Positions 30,674-40,817 of a stretch of DNA of 64,000 bases are shown piece after piece; the first letter of the stretch is position 1; every line of letters starts with the position of its first letter. The position numbers were made by a program, and so were the translations under genes. The notes under the pieces are model-generated. The model saw nothing but the letters and a program-made list of their open reading frames with translations, had not been told where the DNA came from and ran no database searches. Source of the stretch: a gamma proteobacterium symbiont of Ctena orbiculata (GTDB taxonomy: Bacteria > Pseudomonadota > Gammaproteobacteria > Chromatiales > Chromatiaceae); NCBI GenBank assembly GCA_003058495.1, contig QBVC01000034.1:1-64000 (forward strand), written 5' to 3'.

Positions 30674-30748
30674 ATTTTCACCTCGGTTGCTGACAGCTCC
30701 GGCGTGAAAATCTCACCTCCGGCTTGCCCCCATGATACAGTCACCGGC

Positions 30749-32953
30749 ATGGTTTCGGACCCCATCTTGCAAATCGCCCTGCCCGGCCCCCTGAGGCGTC
30801 TGTACGACTATCTTCCGCCCAAGGAGTCAGCCCGGGCCCCAGTCGTTGGCTGTCGCTACCAGATCCCGTTTGGCCGCAGCAGCCGTACCGGGATGCTGGT
30901 CGCGGTGAAGGCCGAAAGCGAGATTGAACCGGAGCGGCTCAAACGGGCCTTGAGGCAGATCGATCCCCAACCGCTCCTTGGCGCCGCCGATCTGCGCCTG
31001 CTGCATTGGGCCGCGGACTACTACCAACACCCCCTGGGTGACGTCATCTTCAGCGCCCTGCCGATCACACTGCGCAGGGAGCGAAGCCCTGCCGGCGCCA
31101 GAGAGCAGGGACTTCGCCTGACTGCCGCCGGGGCCGCGGTGGAAGCGGAATCGCTGCGGCGCGCGCCAAAGCAGCTCGCACTCCTGAACGCCCTCGCACA
31201 GACGCCCCAGGGCATGGAGCGCTCGACCCTGATGTCGCGCCACCGGATCTCCCAGGGCGTGATCCGGTCGCTGCTGGACAAGGGGTGGATCGAGAGCTGC
31301 CCTATCCGGGAGCCGGTTCAACCACCCGCCAGACCGGCCAAACCCGACCTCAATCCCGAACAGCGCGAAGCGGTCGATCGGGTGCGCCGCCAGCTGGGAA
31401 GCTTCAGACCCTTTCTGCTCCACGGCGTGACCGGCAGCGGCAAGACCGAGGTCTACCTGCGCCTGATCGAGACGGTTGTGGCGAACCATCAACAGGCGCT
31501 GCTGCTGGTGCCGGAGATAGGCCTGACACCCCAACTCCTGCAACGCTTCAGAAGGCGCATGGGAGAGGGCGTGGCGGTGCTCCACTCAGGCCTCTCCGAC
31601 GGTGAGCGGGAACGGGTTTGGCAGGCGCTGCGACAGGCACAGCGGCCGATCCTGATCGGCACCCGTTCCGCTGTGTTCACACCCATGCCGAGACTGGGCC
31701 TGATCATTGTCGACGAGGAGCATGACCTCTCCTATAAACAGCAGGAGGGATTTCGCTACTCGGCCAGAGACCTGGCGCTGGTTCGTGGTCAGCAGCGCGG
31801 CTGTCCGGTCGTGCTTGGCTCCGCCACGCCCTCCCTCGAGTCACTGAGAAATTCGGCCGAGGCGCGCTATACCCGTCTCAACCTGACGCAGCGGGTCGGC
31901 AGCGCCCAAATGCCGCCGCTGATGCTGCTGGATATACGCAGCGTGCATCTCGACGGCGGTCTCTCACCCGCCCTGATCAAACAGCTGCGCCAGACCCTCG
32001 AGGCAGGGGAGCAGGCCCTGCTGTTTCTCAACCGGCGCGGCTATGCACCCCTGTTGACCTGTCACGCCTGCGGCTGGCTGACCGACTGCCCCCGCTGCGA
32101 TGCACGCATGACCCACCATCGCCAATCGCGGCTGCTCTGGTGCCACCACTGCGGCCATCAGCGCCGGGAGCCCGACCACTGCCCGAGTTGCGGCAGCCCC
32201 GACCTGCGCCCCATCGGCCAGGGTACCGAGCGGGTGGAGGAGAGCCTGCAGCGCCTCTTCCCCGACACCCCCCTGGCGCGCATCGACCGCGACTCCACCA
32301 GCCGCAAGGGCAGCCTCGAGGCACTGCTGTCGCGGATCAGGGCGGGAGACTACCCGCTTCTGCTCGGCACCCAGATGCTGGCCAAGGGCCACCATTTCCC
32401 CGATGTCACCCTGGTCGCCATCCTGGATGTGGATCAGGGCCTCTTCGGCGCCGATTTCCGCGCCTCTGAACGCATGGCGCAACTGGTTCTGCAGGTCTCC
32501 GGCCGGGCAGGCAGGGCGGGGCGTCCCGGCAGGGTGTTGATCCAGACCCGCCATCCGGACCATCCCCTGCTGCAGCTGCTGACGACAAAGGGTTACGACA
32601 CCTTTGCCAGCGAGGCCCTGGAGGAGAGGAGAGCGGCGGCCTTCCCGCCCTTCTCCCACCAGGTGCTGCTGCGCGCCGAGTCGACCAAGGCCACGGATCC
32701 GGAGCGTTTTCTGGAGCAAGCGGTCAGACTGGGCCGGGAACTCAACGGCAGCGCCTCACTTGAGTTCTGGGGACCGGTACCTGCGCCGATGGCGCGCAAA
32801 GCGGGAAAGACCAGGGCCCATCTGCTGATTCAGTCGGCGCAGCGCCAACCCTTGCACCAGTGGCTGATGGAGTGGGTTACGGGACTTACCCTATTACCCG
32901 ATTCGCGCCGGGTTCGATGGTCTGTCGACGTGGATCCGCAGGAGCTGCTCTAG
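30749..32953 (+). CDS. priA: primosomal protein N' (PriA helicase)
   Basis: LLHGVTGSGKTEVYLRLIE, DEEHDLSYKQQEG, zinc-binding CHACGWLTDCPRCDARMTHH...CHHCG...CPSCGS. Confidence 0.97.
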   Translation: MVSDPILQIALPGPLRRLYDYLPPKESARAPVVGCRYQIPFGRSSRTGMLVAVKAESEIEPERLKRALRQIDPQPLLGAADLRLLHWAADYYQHPLGDVIFSALPITLRRERSPAGAREQGLRLTAAGAAVEAESLRRAPKQLALLNALAQTPQGMERSTLMSRHRISQGVIRSLLDKGWIESCPIREPVQPPARPAKPDLNPEQREAVDRVRRQLGSFRPFLLHGVTGSGKTEVYLRLIETVVANHQQALLLVPEIGLTPQLLQRFRRRMGEGVAVLHSGLSDGERERVWQALRQAQRPILIGTRSAVFTPMPRLGLIIVDEEHDLSYKQQEGFRYSARDLALVRGQQRGCPVVLGSATPSLESLRNSAEARYTRLNLTQRVGSAQMPPLMLLDIRSVHLDGGLSPALIKQLRQTLEAGEQALLFLNRRGYAPLLTCHACGWLTDCPRCDARMTHHRQSRLLWCHHCGHQRREPDHCPSCGSPDLRPIGQGTERVEESLQRLFPDTPLARIDRDSTSRKGSLEALLSRIRAGDYPLLLGTQMLAKGHHFPDVTLVAILDVDQGLFGADFRASERMAQLVLQVSGRAGRAGRPGRVLIQTRHPDHPLLQLLTTKGYDTFASEALEERRAAAFPPFSHQVLLRAESTKATDPERFLEQAVRLGRELNGSASLEFWGPVPAPMARKAGKTRAHLLIQSAQRQPLHQWLMEWVTGLTLLPDSRRVRWSVDVDPQELL

Positions 32954-32999
32954 TCGCCGACGACCGGCGTCAACCCAGTCACAATACTCTTCACACCAT

Positions 33000-34439
33000 T
33001 CAATTCGCACTACCCGAACCGTTTAAAATGGTATTCAGATCCTCTTGGGACATATCAAAGAGTCCGCCCTCCTCCCGGTCGTAATCACTGTCCGCGTCGC
33101 CCATGAAGAGAATCCAGACCGCTCCGCTGTCCCTGTCGCCGTCATCGTCCAGGCAGGCGCCGACCGCGATGTCGCCGATGCCGTCGCCGTCCAGGTCCCC
33201 GAGGTGCGCCAGGGCACTGCCGAAGTGATCGCCACTATCCAGATCGCCGCGAAAATTACCCTTGGTATCGGAGAGCCTCGTGGAGGAGATGACCTCGCCG
33301 TTGATCTCCATGAAGAGGATCCACACGGCGCCCCGGTCGGCACCGCCGTCGTCACTCAGTTTGGCCCCCACGGCCAGGTCGGTGATACCGTCGTCATTGA
33401 TATCACCGAGATTGGACACCGCATTGCCGAACTGATCATTGTCGCCCAGCGATCCCTCGAACCCGCCACGGGTCTGGGTGATGCGCCTCATCGAATCCAC
33501 ACTGCCGTCATCATTCAGAAACAGGATCCACAGACCGCCGCGATCGCTGCCGCCGTCATCGTCGCCACTCACGCCGACGGCGAGATCGACGACACCGTCA
33601 TCGTCGAGATCCCCGATCTCCGTCAGTGCGCTGCCGAAATGGTCTTCATCTCCCGGATCGCGATCGAGGCCGCCCCGGTCGGAGGATATCTTCTGTACCG
33701 AGTCGACCGTGCCGTCGCTGTCCATGAAGAGAATCCAGACCGCACCCCGGTCGGTGCCGCCATCATCATCATTGGGCGCAGCGACAGCCAGATCCTCGAC
33801 CCCATCCCCGTTGAGATCGCCGATCGCGGCCAGCGCATGGCCAAACCGGTCGTTGTCGTCCAGGTCCCCCGGGAAATCGCCGGCGTCGTCCGAGATCTTC
33901 TGTTCCGACTCCACCCCGCCCTCGCCGTTGAGGAACAGAATCCACACCGCACCCTTGTCGCTGCCACCGTCGTCATCCAGCGGCGCGCCCACGGCTATAT
34001 CCAGGAAACCGTCGTTGTTGAGATCGCCGAGGGGGGCGATGGCGCTGCCGAACCGATCCTCGTCATCCAGCGCGCCGTCGAATCCACCTGCATCGGCGGA
34101 GATCTTCTGCTCGCTATCCACCTCGCCGTCGCTGTCCATGAAGAGCACCCACACAGCACCCCGGTTCTCTCCGCTGTCGTCATCGAAGGGGGCACCCACG
34201 GCGAGGTCGGTCACGCCATCACCTTCCAGATCTCCGATCCTGGCGATGGCGCTGCCGAACTGGTCTCCCGCATCCAGGTCGCCGTCAAGATTACCGCTGC
34301 TCGCCGATATCTTCTGCTCGGAATCGACCTCCGTGGAATAGGAGATCGAACATCCCGAGGCGAGCAGCATCGACCCCAGCAGCAATGCTGAGAGGAGCGG
34401 GAAAGGCAGTCGTATCATATCCGTGTGATCCATAATCAA
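33000..34439 (-). CDS. FG-GAP repeat lipoprotein
   Basis: lipobox LASGC; six ~69-aa repeats of D(Q/R/H)FG.A...GD(L/I)..DG..DLAVG...DDDGG..(R/K)GAVWILF. Confidence 0.9.
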   Translation of the reverse strand: MIMDHTDMIRLPFPLLSALLLGSMLLASGCSISYSTEVDSEQKISASSGNLDGDLDAGDQFGSAIARIGDLEGDGVTDLAVGAPFDDDSGENRGAVWVLFMDSDGEVDSEQKISADAGGFDGALDDEDRFGSAIAPLGDLNNDGFLDIAVGAPLDDDGGSDKGAVWILFLNGEGGVESEQKISDDAGDFPGDLDDNDRFGHALAAIGDLNGDGVEDLAVAAPNDDDGGTDRGAVWILFMDSDGTVDSVQKISSDRGGLDRDPGDEDHFGSALTEIGDLDDDGVVDLAVGVSGDDDGGSDRGGLWILFLNDDGSVDSMRRITQTRGGFEGSLGDNDQFGNAVSNLGDINDDGITDLAVGAKLSDDGGADRGAVWILFMEINGEVISSTRLSDTKGNFRGDLDSGDHFGSALAHLGDLDGDGIGDIAVGACLDDDGDRDSGAVWILFMGDADSDYDREEGGLFDMSQEDLNTILNGSGSAN

Positions 34440-34691
34440 CCCTTATCCCCAGGCTATCCGTTGGCGGTTTGCATCCCAACGGCAGCAGGGGCCGGTGTGA
34501 CTGTTCCGGTATCTGTCAGGAGAGGAAGAACCTCTAGTCAAAGTATATATCTTTAAACAATACATCTAAACCAATCCATCTGCCGGGGCGAATCCATAAC
34601 AACGTTAAATTAAGAGGAACAGCCATCCCTTGTGTGTTTCAGGGATTACTATCTAAGCTTCGGTAAAGGACAACGCGGACACCATCCCCCG

Positions 34692-37169
34692 ATGAAGAAA
34701 AAAAAGTACGCCGACTACCGAACAGCTGCGGATATCGAGTCCATTCAACACTCGTTTCTCGACAATCTCTACTTTGTCCAGGCCCGGTTTCCCCAGGTGG
34801 CATCGAAGAACGACGCCTACCTGGCCCTGGCATGGAGCGTCCGCGACCGCCTGCTGAACAACTGGATAGACACCGCGAGCACCTACTACCGGCAGGCGAG
34901 CCGCAGCGTCTGCTATCTCTCCGCGGAGTATCTTCCCGGCCCCCATCTGCGGAATGCGATGCTGGCGCTGGACATCGAGCCCCAGGTGCGCCAGGCAATG
35001 GCAGGGCTCGGCTTCGATCTCGACGAGATCGCGGCGCAGGAACCGGAACCCGGTCTCGGCAACGGTGGCCTGGGCAGACTGGCCGCCTGCTACCTCGACT
35101 CCCTGGCGACCCTGCAGATACCCGCCATCGGCTACGGGATCCGCTATGAGTTCGGCATCTTCGAACAGGCGATCAGGGACGACCGCCAGGTGGAACTCGC
35201 CGACAAATGGTTGCGCGACGGCAATCCCTGGGAGGTTCCGCGGCCGGAAATCAGCTTCGAGGTCGGACTTGGCGGCACCACCGAAGCCTACACGGATGAT
35301 AACGGCCGCTACCGTGTGCGGTGGCGGCCCCAACGCCTGGTCAGGGGCGTTGCCTACGACACCCCGATCCCCGGCTATCGGGTGCCGACGGTCAATCTGT
35401 TGCGGCTCTGGAACGCCCAGGCCTGCGAGGCGTTCAACCTCGAGGCCTTCAACGTGGGTGACTACGAACGCGCGGTCGATGAGAAGATCGCCTCGGAGAC
35501 CATCAGCAAGGTGCTCTATCCCAACGATGAACCGATGCAGGGCAAACGCCTGCGCCTGGAGCAGGAGTATTTTTTCTGCTCCTGCACCATTCAGGATATT
35601 CTCCGCCTGCACCTGCAGCAGAATGACTCGCTGGATCAGCTGCCGGAGAAGTTCGCCATCCAGCTCAACGACACCCACCCGGCCATCGCGGTGGTCGAAC
35701 TGATGCGTCTCTTGATCGATGTTCACGAAATGGCATGGGACGAGGCATGGGGGCTGGTCCGCAGGAGCGTCTCCTATACCAACCACACCCTGCTCCCCGA
35801 GGCACTGGAAACCTGGCCGGTGGAGCTGTTCGGCGAGCTCTTGCCCAGGCACCTGGAAATCGTCTACGAAATCAACCACCGTTTCCTGCAGCGGGTCCGG
35901 GCCCTCTGCTACGAAGACGAGCTTCTGGCCCGTCTCTCACTTATCGACGAGCGCTTCGGCCGCAGTGTACGCATGGCCCATCTGGCCAGTGTCGCCAGTC
36001 ACCGCATCAACGGCGTGGCGAAGCTCCACAGCCGCCTGTTGCAGCAGCGCGTTCTGCAGGAGTTCCACACCCTGGATCCCGAACGCTTCACCAATGTCAC
36101 CAACGGCGTGACCCCGCGCCGCTTTCTGATTCTCGCCAACCCCGCCCTGACCGAGCTGATAAACGATACCATCGGCGACGCCTGGACCAGGGACCTGCTG
36201 CGCCTGCAGGAGCTCGAGGACTGGGCCGACAAGGCCGACTTTCGCGCCGCCTGGGGCGAGGTCAAACTGAACAACAAACGCCTGCTGGCGGAGAAGATCC
36301 GCAACAGCTCCGGCATCGAGGTCGACGCGGAGAGCCTTTTCGACTGCCAGGTCAAACGCTTTCACGAATATAAGCGCCAGCATCTCAATATCCTCCATGT
36401 CATCGGCCGCTATCTGGCGCTCAAGCGGGGCCTTGATGAGGATGCGCCGGCGCGCACATGGCTCTTCGCGGGCAAGGCCGCCCCCGGCTATCACTTCGCC
36501 AAACTGATCATCGAGCTGATCCATGCTGTCGCCAGAACGGTCAACGCCGACCGGGATGTCAATGCCAAGATGCGCATCGCCTTCCTGCCCAATTTCAACG
36601 TCAGCAACGCCGAGAGGATATACCCCGCCGCCGACCTTTCGGAGCAGATCTCAACCGCCGGGATGGAGGCCTCGGGGACAGGGAACATGAAATTCACCCT
36701 CAACGGCGCCCTCACCATCGGCACCCTGGACGGGGCCAACATAGAGATCCGGCATCGGGTGGGCAAGGAGAACTTCTTTCTCTTCGGCCTTACCGAATCG
36801 GAGGTGGCAACCCGTCGCGCCAGCAACTATTTTCCCCGCGATCGCTATCTTACGGATCCGCAGCTGCGGCAGATCATCGACGCCGTCAGGGAAGGCCGTT
36901 TCTCCCCACGGGATGAGGGAAGGTTCCACCCGCTGCTCGACATGCTGTTGAACCACGACCATTTCTACGTGCTCGAGGATTTCTCCGCCTACCGTGCAAG
37001 TCAGCAACAGGTGGATCGGACCTGGAGGGAGAGGGACAAATGGACCCGTGCATCGATTTTGAACAGCGCAAGATGCGGCTGGTTCTCCTCAGACCGGGCG
37101 ATCAAGGAGTATTGCGAACGGATCTGGCATGTCTCTCCGGTGCCGATCAGAAAGGACAGCGCCCCCTGA
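34692..37169 (+). CDS. glgP: glycogen/starch phosphorylase
   Basis: EPGLGNGGLGRLAACYLDSLATL, QLNDTHPAIAVVELMR, EASGTGNMKFTLNGALTIGTLDGANIEI. Confidence 0.98.
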   Translation: MKKKKYADYRTAADIESIQHSFLDNLYFVQARFPQVASKNDAYLALAWSVRDRLLNNWIDTASTYYRQASRSVCYLSAEYLPGPHLRNAMLALDIEPQVRQAMAGLGFDLDEIAAQEPEPGLGNGGLGRLAACYLDSLATLQIPAIGYGIRYEFGIFEQAIRDDRQVELADKWLRDGNPWEVPRPEISFEVGLGGTTEAYTDDNGRYRVRWRPQRLVRGVAYDTPIPGYRVPTVNLLRLWNAQACEAFNLEAFNVGDYERAVDEKIASETISKVLYPNDEPMQGKRLRLEQEYFFCSCTIQDILRLHLQQNDSLDQLPEKFAIQLNDTHPAIAVVELMRLLIDVHEMAWDEAWGLVRRSVSYTNHTLLPEALETWPVELFGELLPRHLEIVYEINHRFLQRVRALCYEDELLARLSLIDERFGRSVRMAHLASVASHRINGVAKLHSRLLQQRVLQEFHTLDPERFTNVTNGVTPRRFLILANPALTELINDTIGDAWTRDLLRLQELEDWADKADFRAAWGEVKLNNKRLLAEKIRNSSGIEVDAESLFDCQVKRFHEYKRQHLNILHVIGRYLALKRGLDEDAPARTWLFAGKAAPGYHFAKLIIELIHAVARTVNADRDVNAKMRIAFLPNFNVSNAERIYPAADLSEQISTAGMEASGTGNMKFTLNGALTIGTLDGANIEIRHRVGKENFFLFGLTESEVATRRASNYFPRDRYLTDPQLRQIIDAVREGRFSPRDEGRFHPLLDMLLNHDHFYVLEDFSAYRASQQQVDRTWRERDKWTRASILNSARCGWFSSDRAIKEYCERIWHVSPVPIRKDSAP

Positions 37170-37271
37170 ACATCTCCTCCGCCTGGCGTCCGTTGGCGCC
37201 AACCGGCGGGGAACGGGGGCACAGTTCGCCGACCCCGGTCATTGATTCCCTGCCGCCTTTGATCCTACTCT

Positions 37272-39017
37272 CTACAGAAGCGTCAGCCAGAAACAGATCC
37301 CGGCGGCCTGTGCCGTCTTCCCGTCGCGATACAGCTGCTCCGCGCGCGCATAGGGTTGCCAGTACTTGATGTTGGTCTCCCCCAAGGTATAGAGGGTGGA
37401 GTACCAGCCCACCTCTTCCGCCTCCACATTCAGTCGTGCGGCGGTACAGGCCCGAACCGCCCCTGGCTGTTTCAGAAAGGCGTCGAGGGTCTCCAGGTCG
37501 TGAACATAGTCTCCCAGCACCCGGATCGGCAGCAGCTGTTCGAGCTCGGATCGGGTATAGTCATCCGGGAATCCCGCGAGCGCCCTTGCCAGCTGCCAGC
37601 GCCAGTAGAGGGGGATTTTCGGATTGAGCAGCGGGTCCTCCAGCTCGAAGGGGTGCTCATCCGGGGTAACGAATACGGATGTGGTATAGACTTGAGGAAT
37701 CCCCGCCGCGCCTGGATAGGTGAGTTCCACCATGTACGCGGTATAGCCCTGCGCGGGCTCGGGCACCGAGACCCGGTAGCGGCCATCCGCATCGGCGGTG
37801 ATCACACTGCTATGCCAGGCCTGGTCGCCCACTGTCTCGAGCCTGAAATCCCTGGCCGACGGATTGCTGGCCTGCCACAACCTGGCCACCAGGGGGATCT
37901 GACTACTGCCGACTTCCAGCTCGCCACCGGCCGCCAGGCCCCACTCGAGCTCCGGCCTTTCCAGCCCATAGAGCTGCATCTGGTACCAGGCGATCAGGCC
38001 GGCCAGTAAATCCTCAAACTTGGACTCCCCCGAATGGTCCGTATTCGGAACGATCCGCTGCAGTGCCTCCGCGGGCAGTTCACCGATATAGCGCTCCGAG
38101 GCGTCGGGCAGGAAGAACTCGTCTCCGCTGGCATTGAGGATCAGGTGGGGCATGGTCAGCGCCTCCCGGTAGCTGATCGGGTCGACAATCCTACCCAGCA
38201 GTTCTCCCTCGGGGGCACGGATATTTTCCATGACACCGTTCTCTTCGTAGTCCGAAAGGGCATGGGAAAAGAAGCCGTAACTCGCGTAGTGATGTTCAAG
38301 CTGGTCCGCCATGTGCAGGATGTTGAACATCCCCGGGACAACGCCGACCACCCGATCGTCCACAGCCGCGGTCAACCAGGCGGTGGCGCCGCGTTTGGAA
38401 AATCCGGTCACGATGAATCGATCTATCACCAGTCCCAGGCTCGAAGCGATAAACTCCTGGGCCGTATCCATGGCGCGCACAGCCGCCTTGGTCATGGGCA
38501 GATAGGCGGCCCAGGTGGGGTCTCCCGTCTCCATCACCCTTCGCCAGCTGTAGGCCACCAGGGCGTCCTCGGTCAAGCCTTCGCTGAGACCGCTGAAGTG
38601 CAGTGGTTGAGACGGTACCTGCTGTACAACCACCTGGATCGCACCGGTTGCGGTTGCGATGAGGGCGAATTGCGCCACATCGTCGGGCTCCGGGGGCTGC
38701 GCCGAGGTGGAACCGCCCACGATGATCAGATTGGCCACACTCGAACTAAGCTGTTGTGGAACAATAAGCGTGACCCAATGGTTCCAGACGACCGGCGTGA
38801 CCTCGTCCGCGCTGCGCCAGGATTGGGAATTCATGTTGAGAAAGTAGACCTCGACACCGTCGACGCTGAGCTCTCCGACAAGCTGATAGCCGTAGCTGGG
38901 ATCCGGCGTCTCCACATAGCGCTGTAGGGGCGAGCCCTGATCCGCAAGCAGCGGGAATGGGAGCAGTGCGAGGAGTAGGGTGATGAGATAGCGCGATAGC
39001 GAGATAATCCGTTTCAT
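37272..39017 (-). CDS. PhoPQ-activated pathogenicity-related (PqaA-like) protein
   Basis: signal peptide; FIVTGFSKRGATAWLTAAVDDRVVGVVPGMFNIL, HLILNASGDEFFLPDASERYIGELP. Confidence 0.85.
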   Translation of the reverse strand: MKRIISLSRYLITLLLALLPFPLLADQGSPLQRYVETPDPSYGYQLVGELSVDGVEVYFLNMNSQSWRSADEVTPVVWNHWVTLIVPQQLSSSVANLIIVGGSTSAQPPEPDDVAQFALIATATGAIQVVVQQVPSQPLHFSGLSEGLTEDALVAYSWRRVMETGDPTWAAYLPMTKAAVRAMDTAQEFIASSLGLVIDRFIVTGFSKRGATAWLTAAVDDRVVGVVPGMFNILHMADQLEHHYASYGFFSHALSDYEENGVMENIRAPEGELLGRIVDPISYREALTMPHLILNASGDEFFLPDASERYIGELPAEALQRIVPNTDHSGESKFEDLLAGLIAWYQMQLYGLERPELEWGLAAGGELEVGSSQIPLVARLWQASNPSARDFRLETVGDQAWHSSVITADADGRYRVSVPEPAQGYTAYMVELTYPGAAGIPQVYTTSVFVTPDEHPFELEDPLLNPKIPLYWRWQLARALAGFPDDYTRSELEQLLPIRVLGDYVHDLETLDAFLKQPGAVRACTAARLNVEAEEVGWYSTLYTLGETNIKYWQPYARAEQLYRDGKTAQAAGICFWLTLL

Positions 39018-39174
39018 AATCATGTTCCCTATGATGTCCCAGAGTTGTCCGTTGGGTACCCGTATTGATCCCAAGTGCCGGGTCTTAAGTGATAGGATAG
39101 AACTCCCGGGTGGTTTAATCCACCAGAAGATGCCGGGCATACCCGGCCGCGACCGAACCCTGGCCGCAACGCGC

Positions 39175-39900
39175 TTATGTAAGGTCGGCGACCTCGCTGT
39201 AGATGGCGCTCAGGTTTTCGTGCCGCACATCCTTGCCGGTGATCAGGAAGATCACATGGCCGCCGATGTTCTTGGCATGGCCGCCGATGCGCTCCAGGGC
39301 CCGCAGCGCGAGCACGATATCCACCACATGGCCCACGCTGCGCGAATCTTCCATGAGAAAGGTCGAGAGGCGGCGCAGTGAACCCCTGAATTCATCGAAC
39401 AGCCGCTTCTCATGCTCGATGACATCGAGGGCGATCTTGAGGTCCACCTTGACGAAGGCCTGCAGGCTCTTGTTGAGCATGTCGTCGACGAAGGTGGCCA
39501 TGTCATAGATATCGCGCAGGATCTCGTTGCTTGGCGGCGGCTTGCCGTTGTCGTAGAAGTGGATGGTCAGATTGGCGATCTTGCGCGCCTCGTCGCCGAC
39601 CCGCTCCAGGTCGGTGATGACCTTCTGCACCGTAAGGATGTCGCGCAGATCCTTGGCCACCGGCTGACGCTTGGCGATCAGGCGGATGATCTCCTCATCG
39701 GCCCTGATATCGATCTCGTTGAGTTCCCGGTCCCGATCGATGACCAGACCCGCCTCCTTGGTATCCTCGTCCCGCAGCGTCTGCACCGCCCGACGCAGCT
39801 GGTCCAGGCCCAGCTCACCCAACTCGATGACGAACTGGTTGATGCTATCAAGTTCTTCGGTGAACGCCTTTACAGTATGTCCGCTGGTCATCTCATTCAT
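39175..39900 (-). CDS. phoU: phosphate transport regulator PhoU
   Basis: DLRDILTVQKVITDLERVGDEARKIANLTIHF; end of pst cluster. Confidence 0.95.
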   Translation of the reverse strand: MNEMTSGHTVKAFTEELDSINQFVIELGELGLDQLRRAVQTLRDEDTKEAGLVIDRDRELNEIDIRADEEIIRLIAKRQPVAKDLRDILTVQKVITDLERVGDEARKIANLTIHFYDNGKPPPSNEILRDIYDMATFVDDMLNKSLQAFVKVDLKIALDVIEHEKRLFDEFRGSLRRLSTFLMEDSRSVGHVVDIVLALRALERIGGHAKNIGGHVIFLITGKDVRHENLSAIYSEVADLT

Positions 39901-39911
39901 CTGTTTTATCC

Positions 39912-40796
39912 TTAACCGAAGCGACCGGTGATGTAATCCTCGGTCAATTTATGCCGGGGGTTGGTGAAGATCTGGTCCGTTTCACCCACCTCGATCAGCT
40001 TGCCGAGATGGAAATAGGCGGTGCGCTGGCTCACCCGCGCCGCCTGCTGCATGGAGTGGGTGACGATGGCGATAGTGTAGTTTTCCCGCAGCTCATCGAT
40101 CAACTCCTCGATCTTCGCGGTGGCGATGGGATCGAGGGCGGAACAGGGCTCATCCATCAGGATCACCTCCGGACTGACCGCGATCGCACGCGCGATACAG
40201 AGACGCTGCTGCTGGCCGCCCGAGAGGCCGGTTCCGGGTTGATCCATGCGATCCTTGACCTCCTCCCAGAGACCGGCCCGGGTGAGCGAGCTCTCGACGA
40301 TCTCGTCCAGATGCCTGGCATTGTCGCTGAGGCCATGGATGCGCGGCCCGTAGGCGATATTGTCGTAGATCGATTTCGGGAACGGATTGGGCTTCTGAAA
40401 CACCATGCCGACGCTGGCGCGCAGCGGCACCACGTCGAGGCCGTCGTCGTAGATGTCCTGGTCGTCCATCTTGATCTGACCGGTGACGCGGCAGACGTCG
40501 ATGGTGTCGTTCATGCGGTTGAGACAGCGCAGGAAGGTGGACTTGCCGCAGCCGGATGGCCCGATCATCGAGATCACCTGGTTCTTGCCGATATCGAGAT
40601 TGACGTCGAATATCGCCTGCTTCTCGCCGTAGTAGACATTGACGTTTCTACAGGTCATGCGGGGATCGTTGACATAGATCTCACCCACCGTCCCACTGCC
40701 ATGCTGTTCATATGACGCCTGCATATCGACCTCGGTTGCGGCTTCCGGATTCAGTGGTTTGGCAACCACGCCACTCTCATTGACTAACTCTTCCAT
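39912..40796 (-). CDS. pstB: phosphate ABC transporter ATP-binding protein
   Basis: [36 protein letters not shown]. Confidence 0.97.
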   Translation of the reverse strand: MEELVNESGVVAKPLNPEAATEVDMQASYEQHGSGTVGEIYVNDPRMTCRNVNVYYGEKQAIFDVNLDIGKNQVISMIGPSGCGKSTFLRCLNRMNDTIDVCRVTGQIKMDDQDIYDDGLDVVPLRASVGMVFQKPNPFPKSIYDNIAYGPRIHGLSDNARHLDEIVESSLTRAGLWEEVKDRMDQPGTGLSGGQQQRLCIARAIAVSPEVILMDEPCSALDPIATAKIEELIDELRENYTIAIVTHSMQQAARVSQRTAYFHLGKLIEVGETDQIFTNPRHKLTEDYITGRFG

Positions 40797-40817
40797 ACTT
40801 ACCTCGCTTGCGCCGCC

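Noticed and set aside
30250-30700. Replication origin near the DnaA boxes
   Set aside because: Only two boxes, few GATC sites, and none of dnaA, dnaN, gyrB, mnmG or parAB adjacent
32946-33000. Frameshift or truncation at the end of priA
   Set aside because: The PriA reading frame is continuous with all expected motifs and a normal C-terminus
33045-34391. 448 aa + strand ORF antisense to the FG-GAP gene
   Set aside because: Repetitive only because it mirrors the repeats of the sense gene; no recognisable domain
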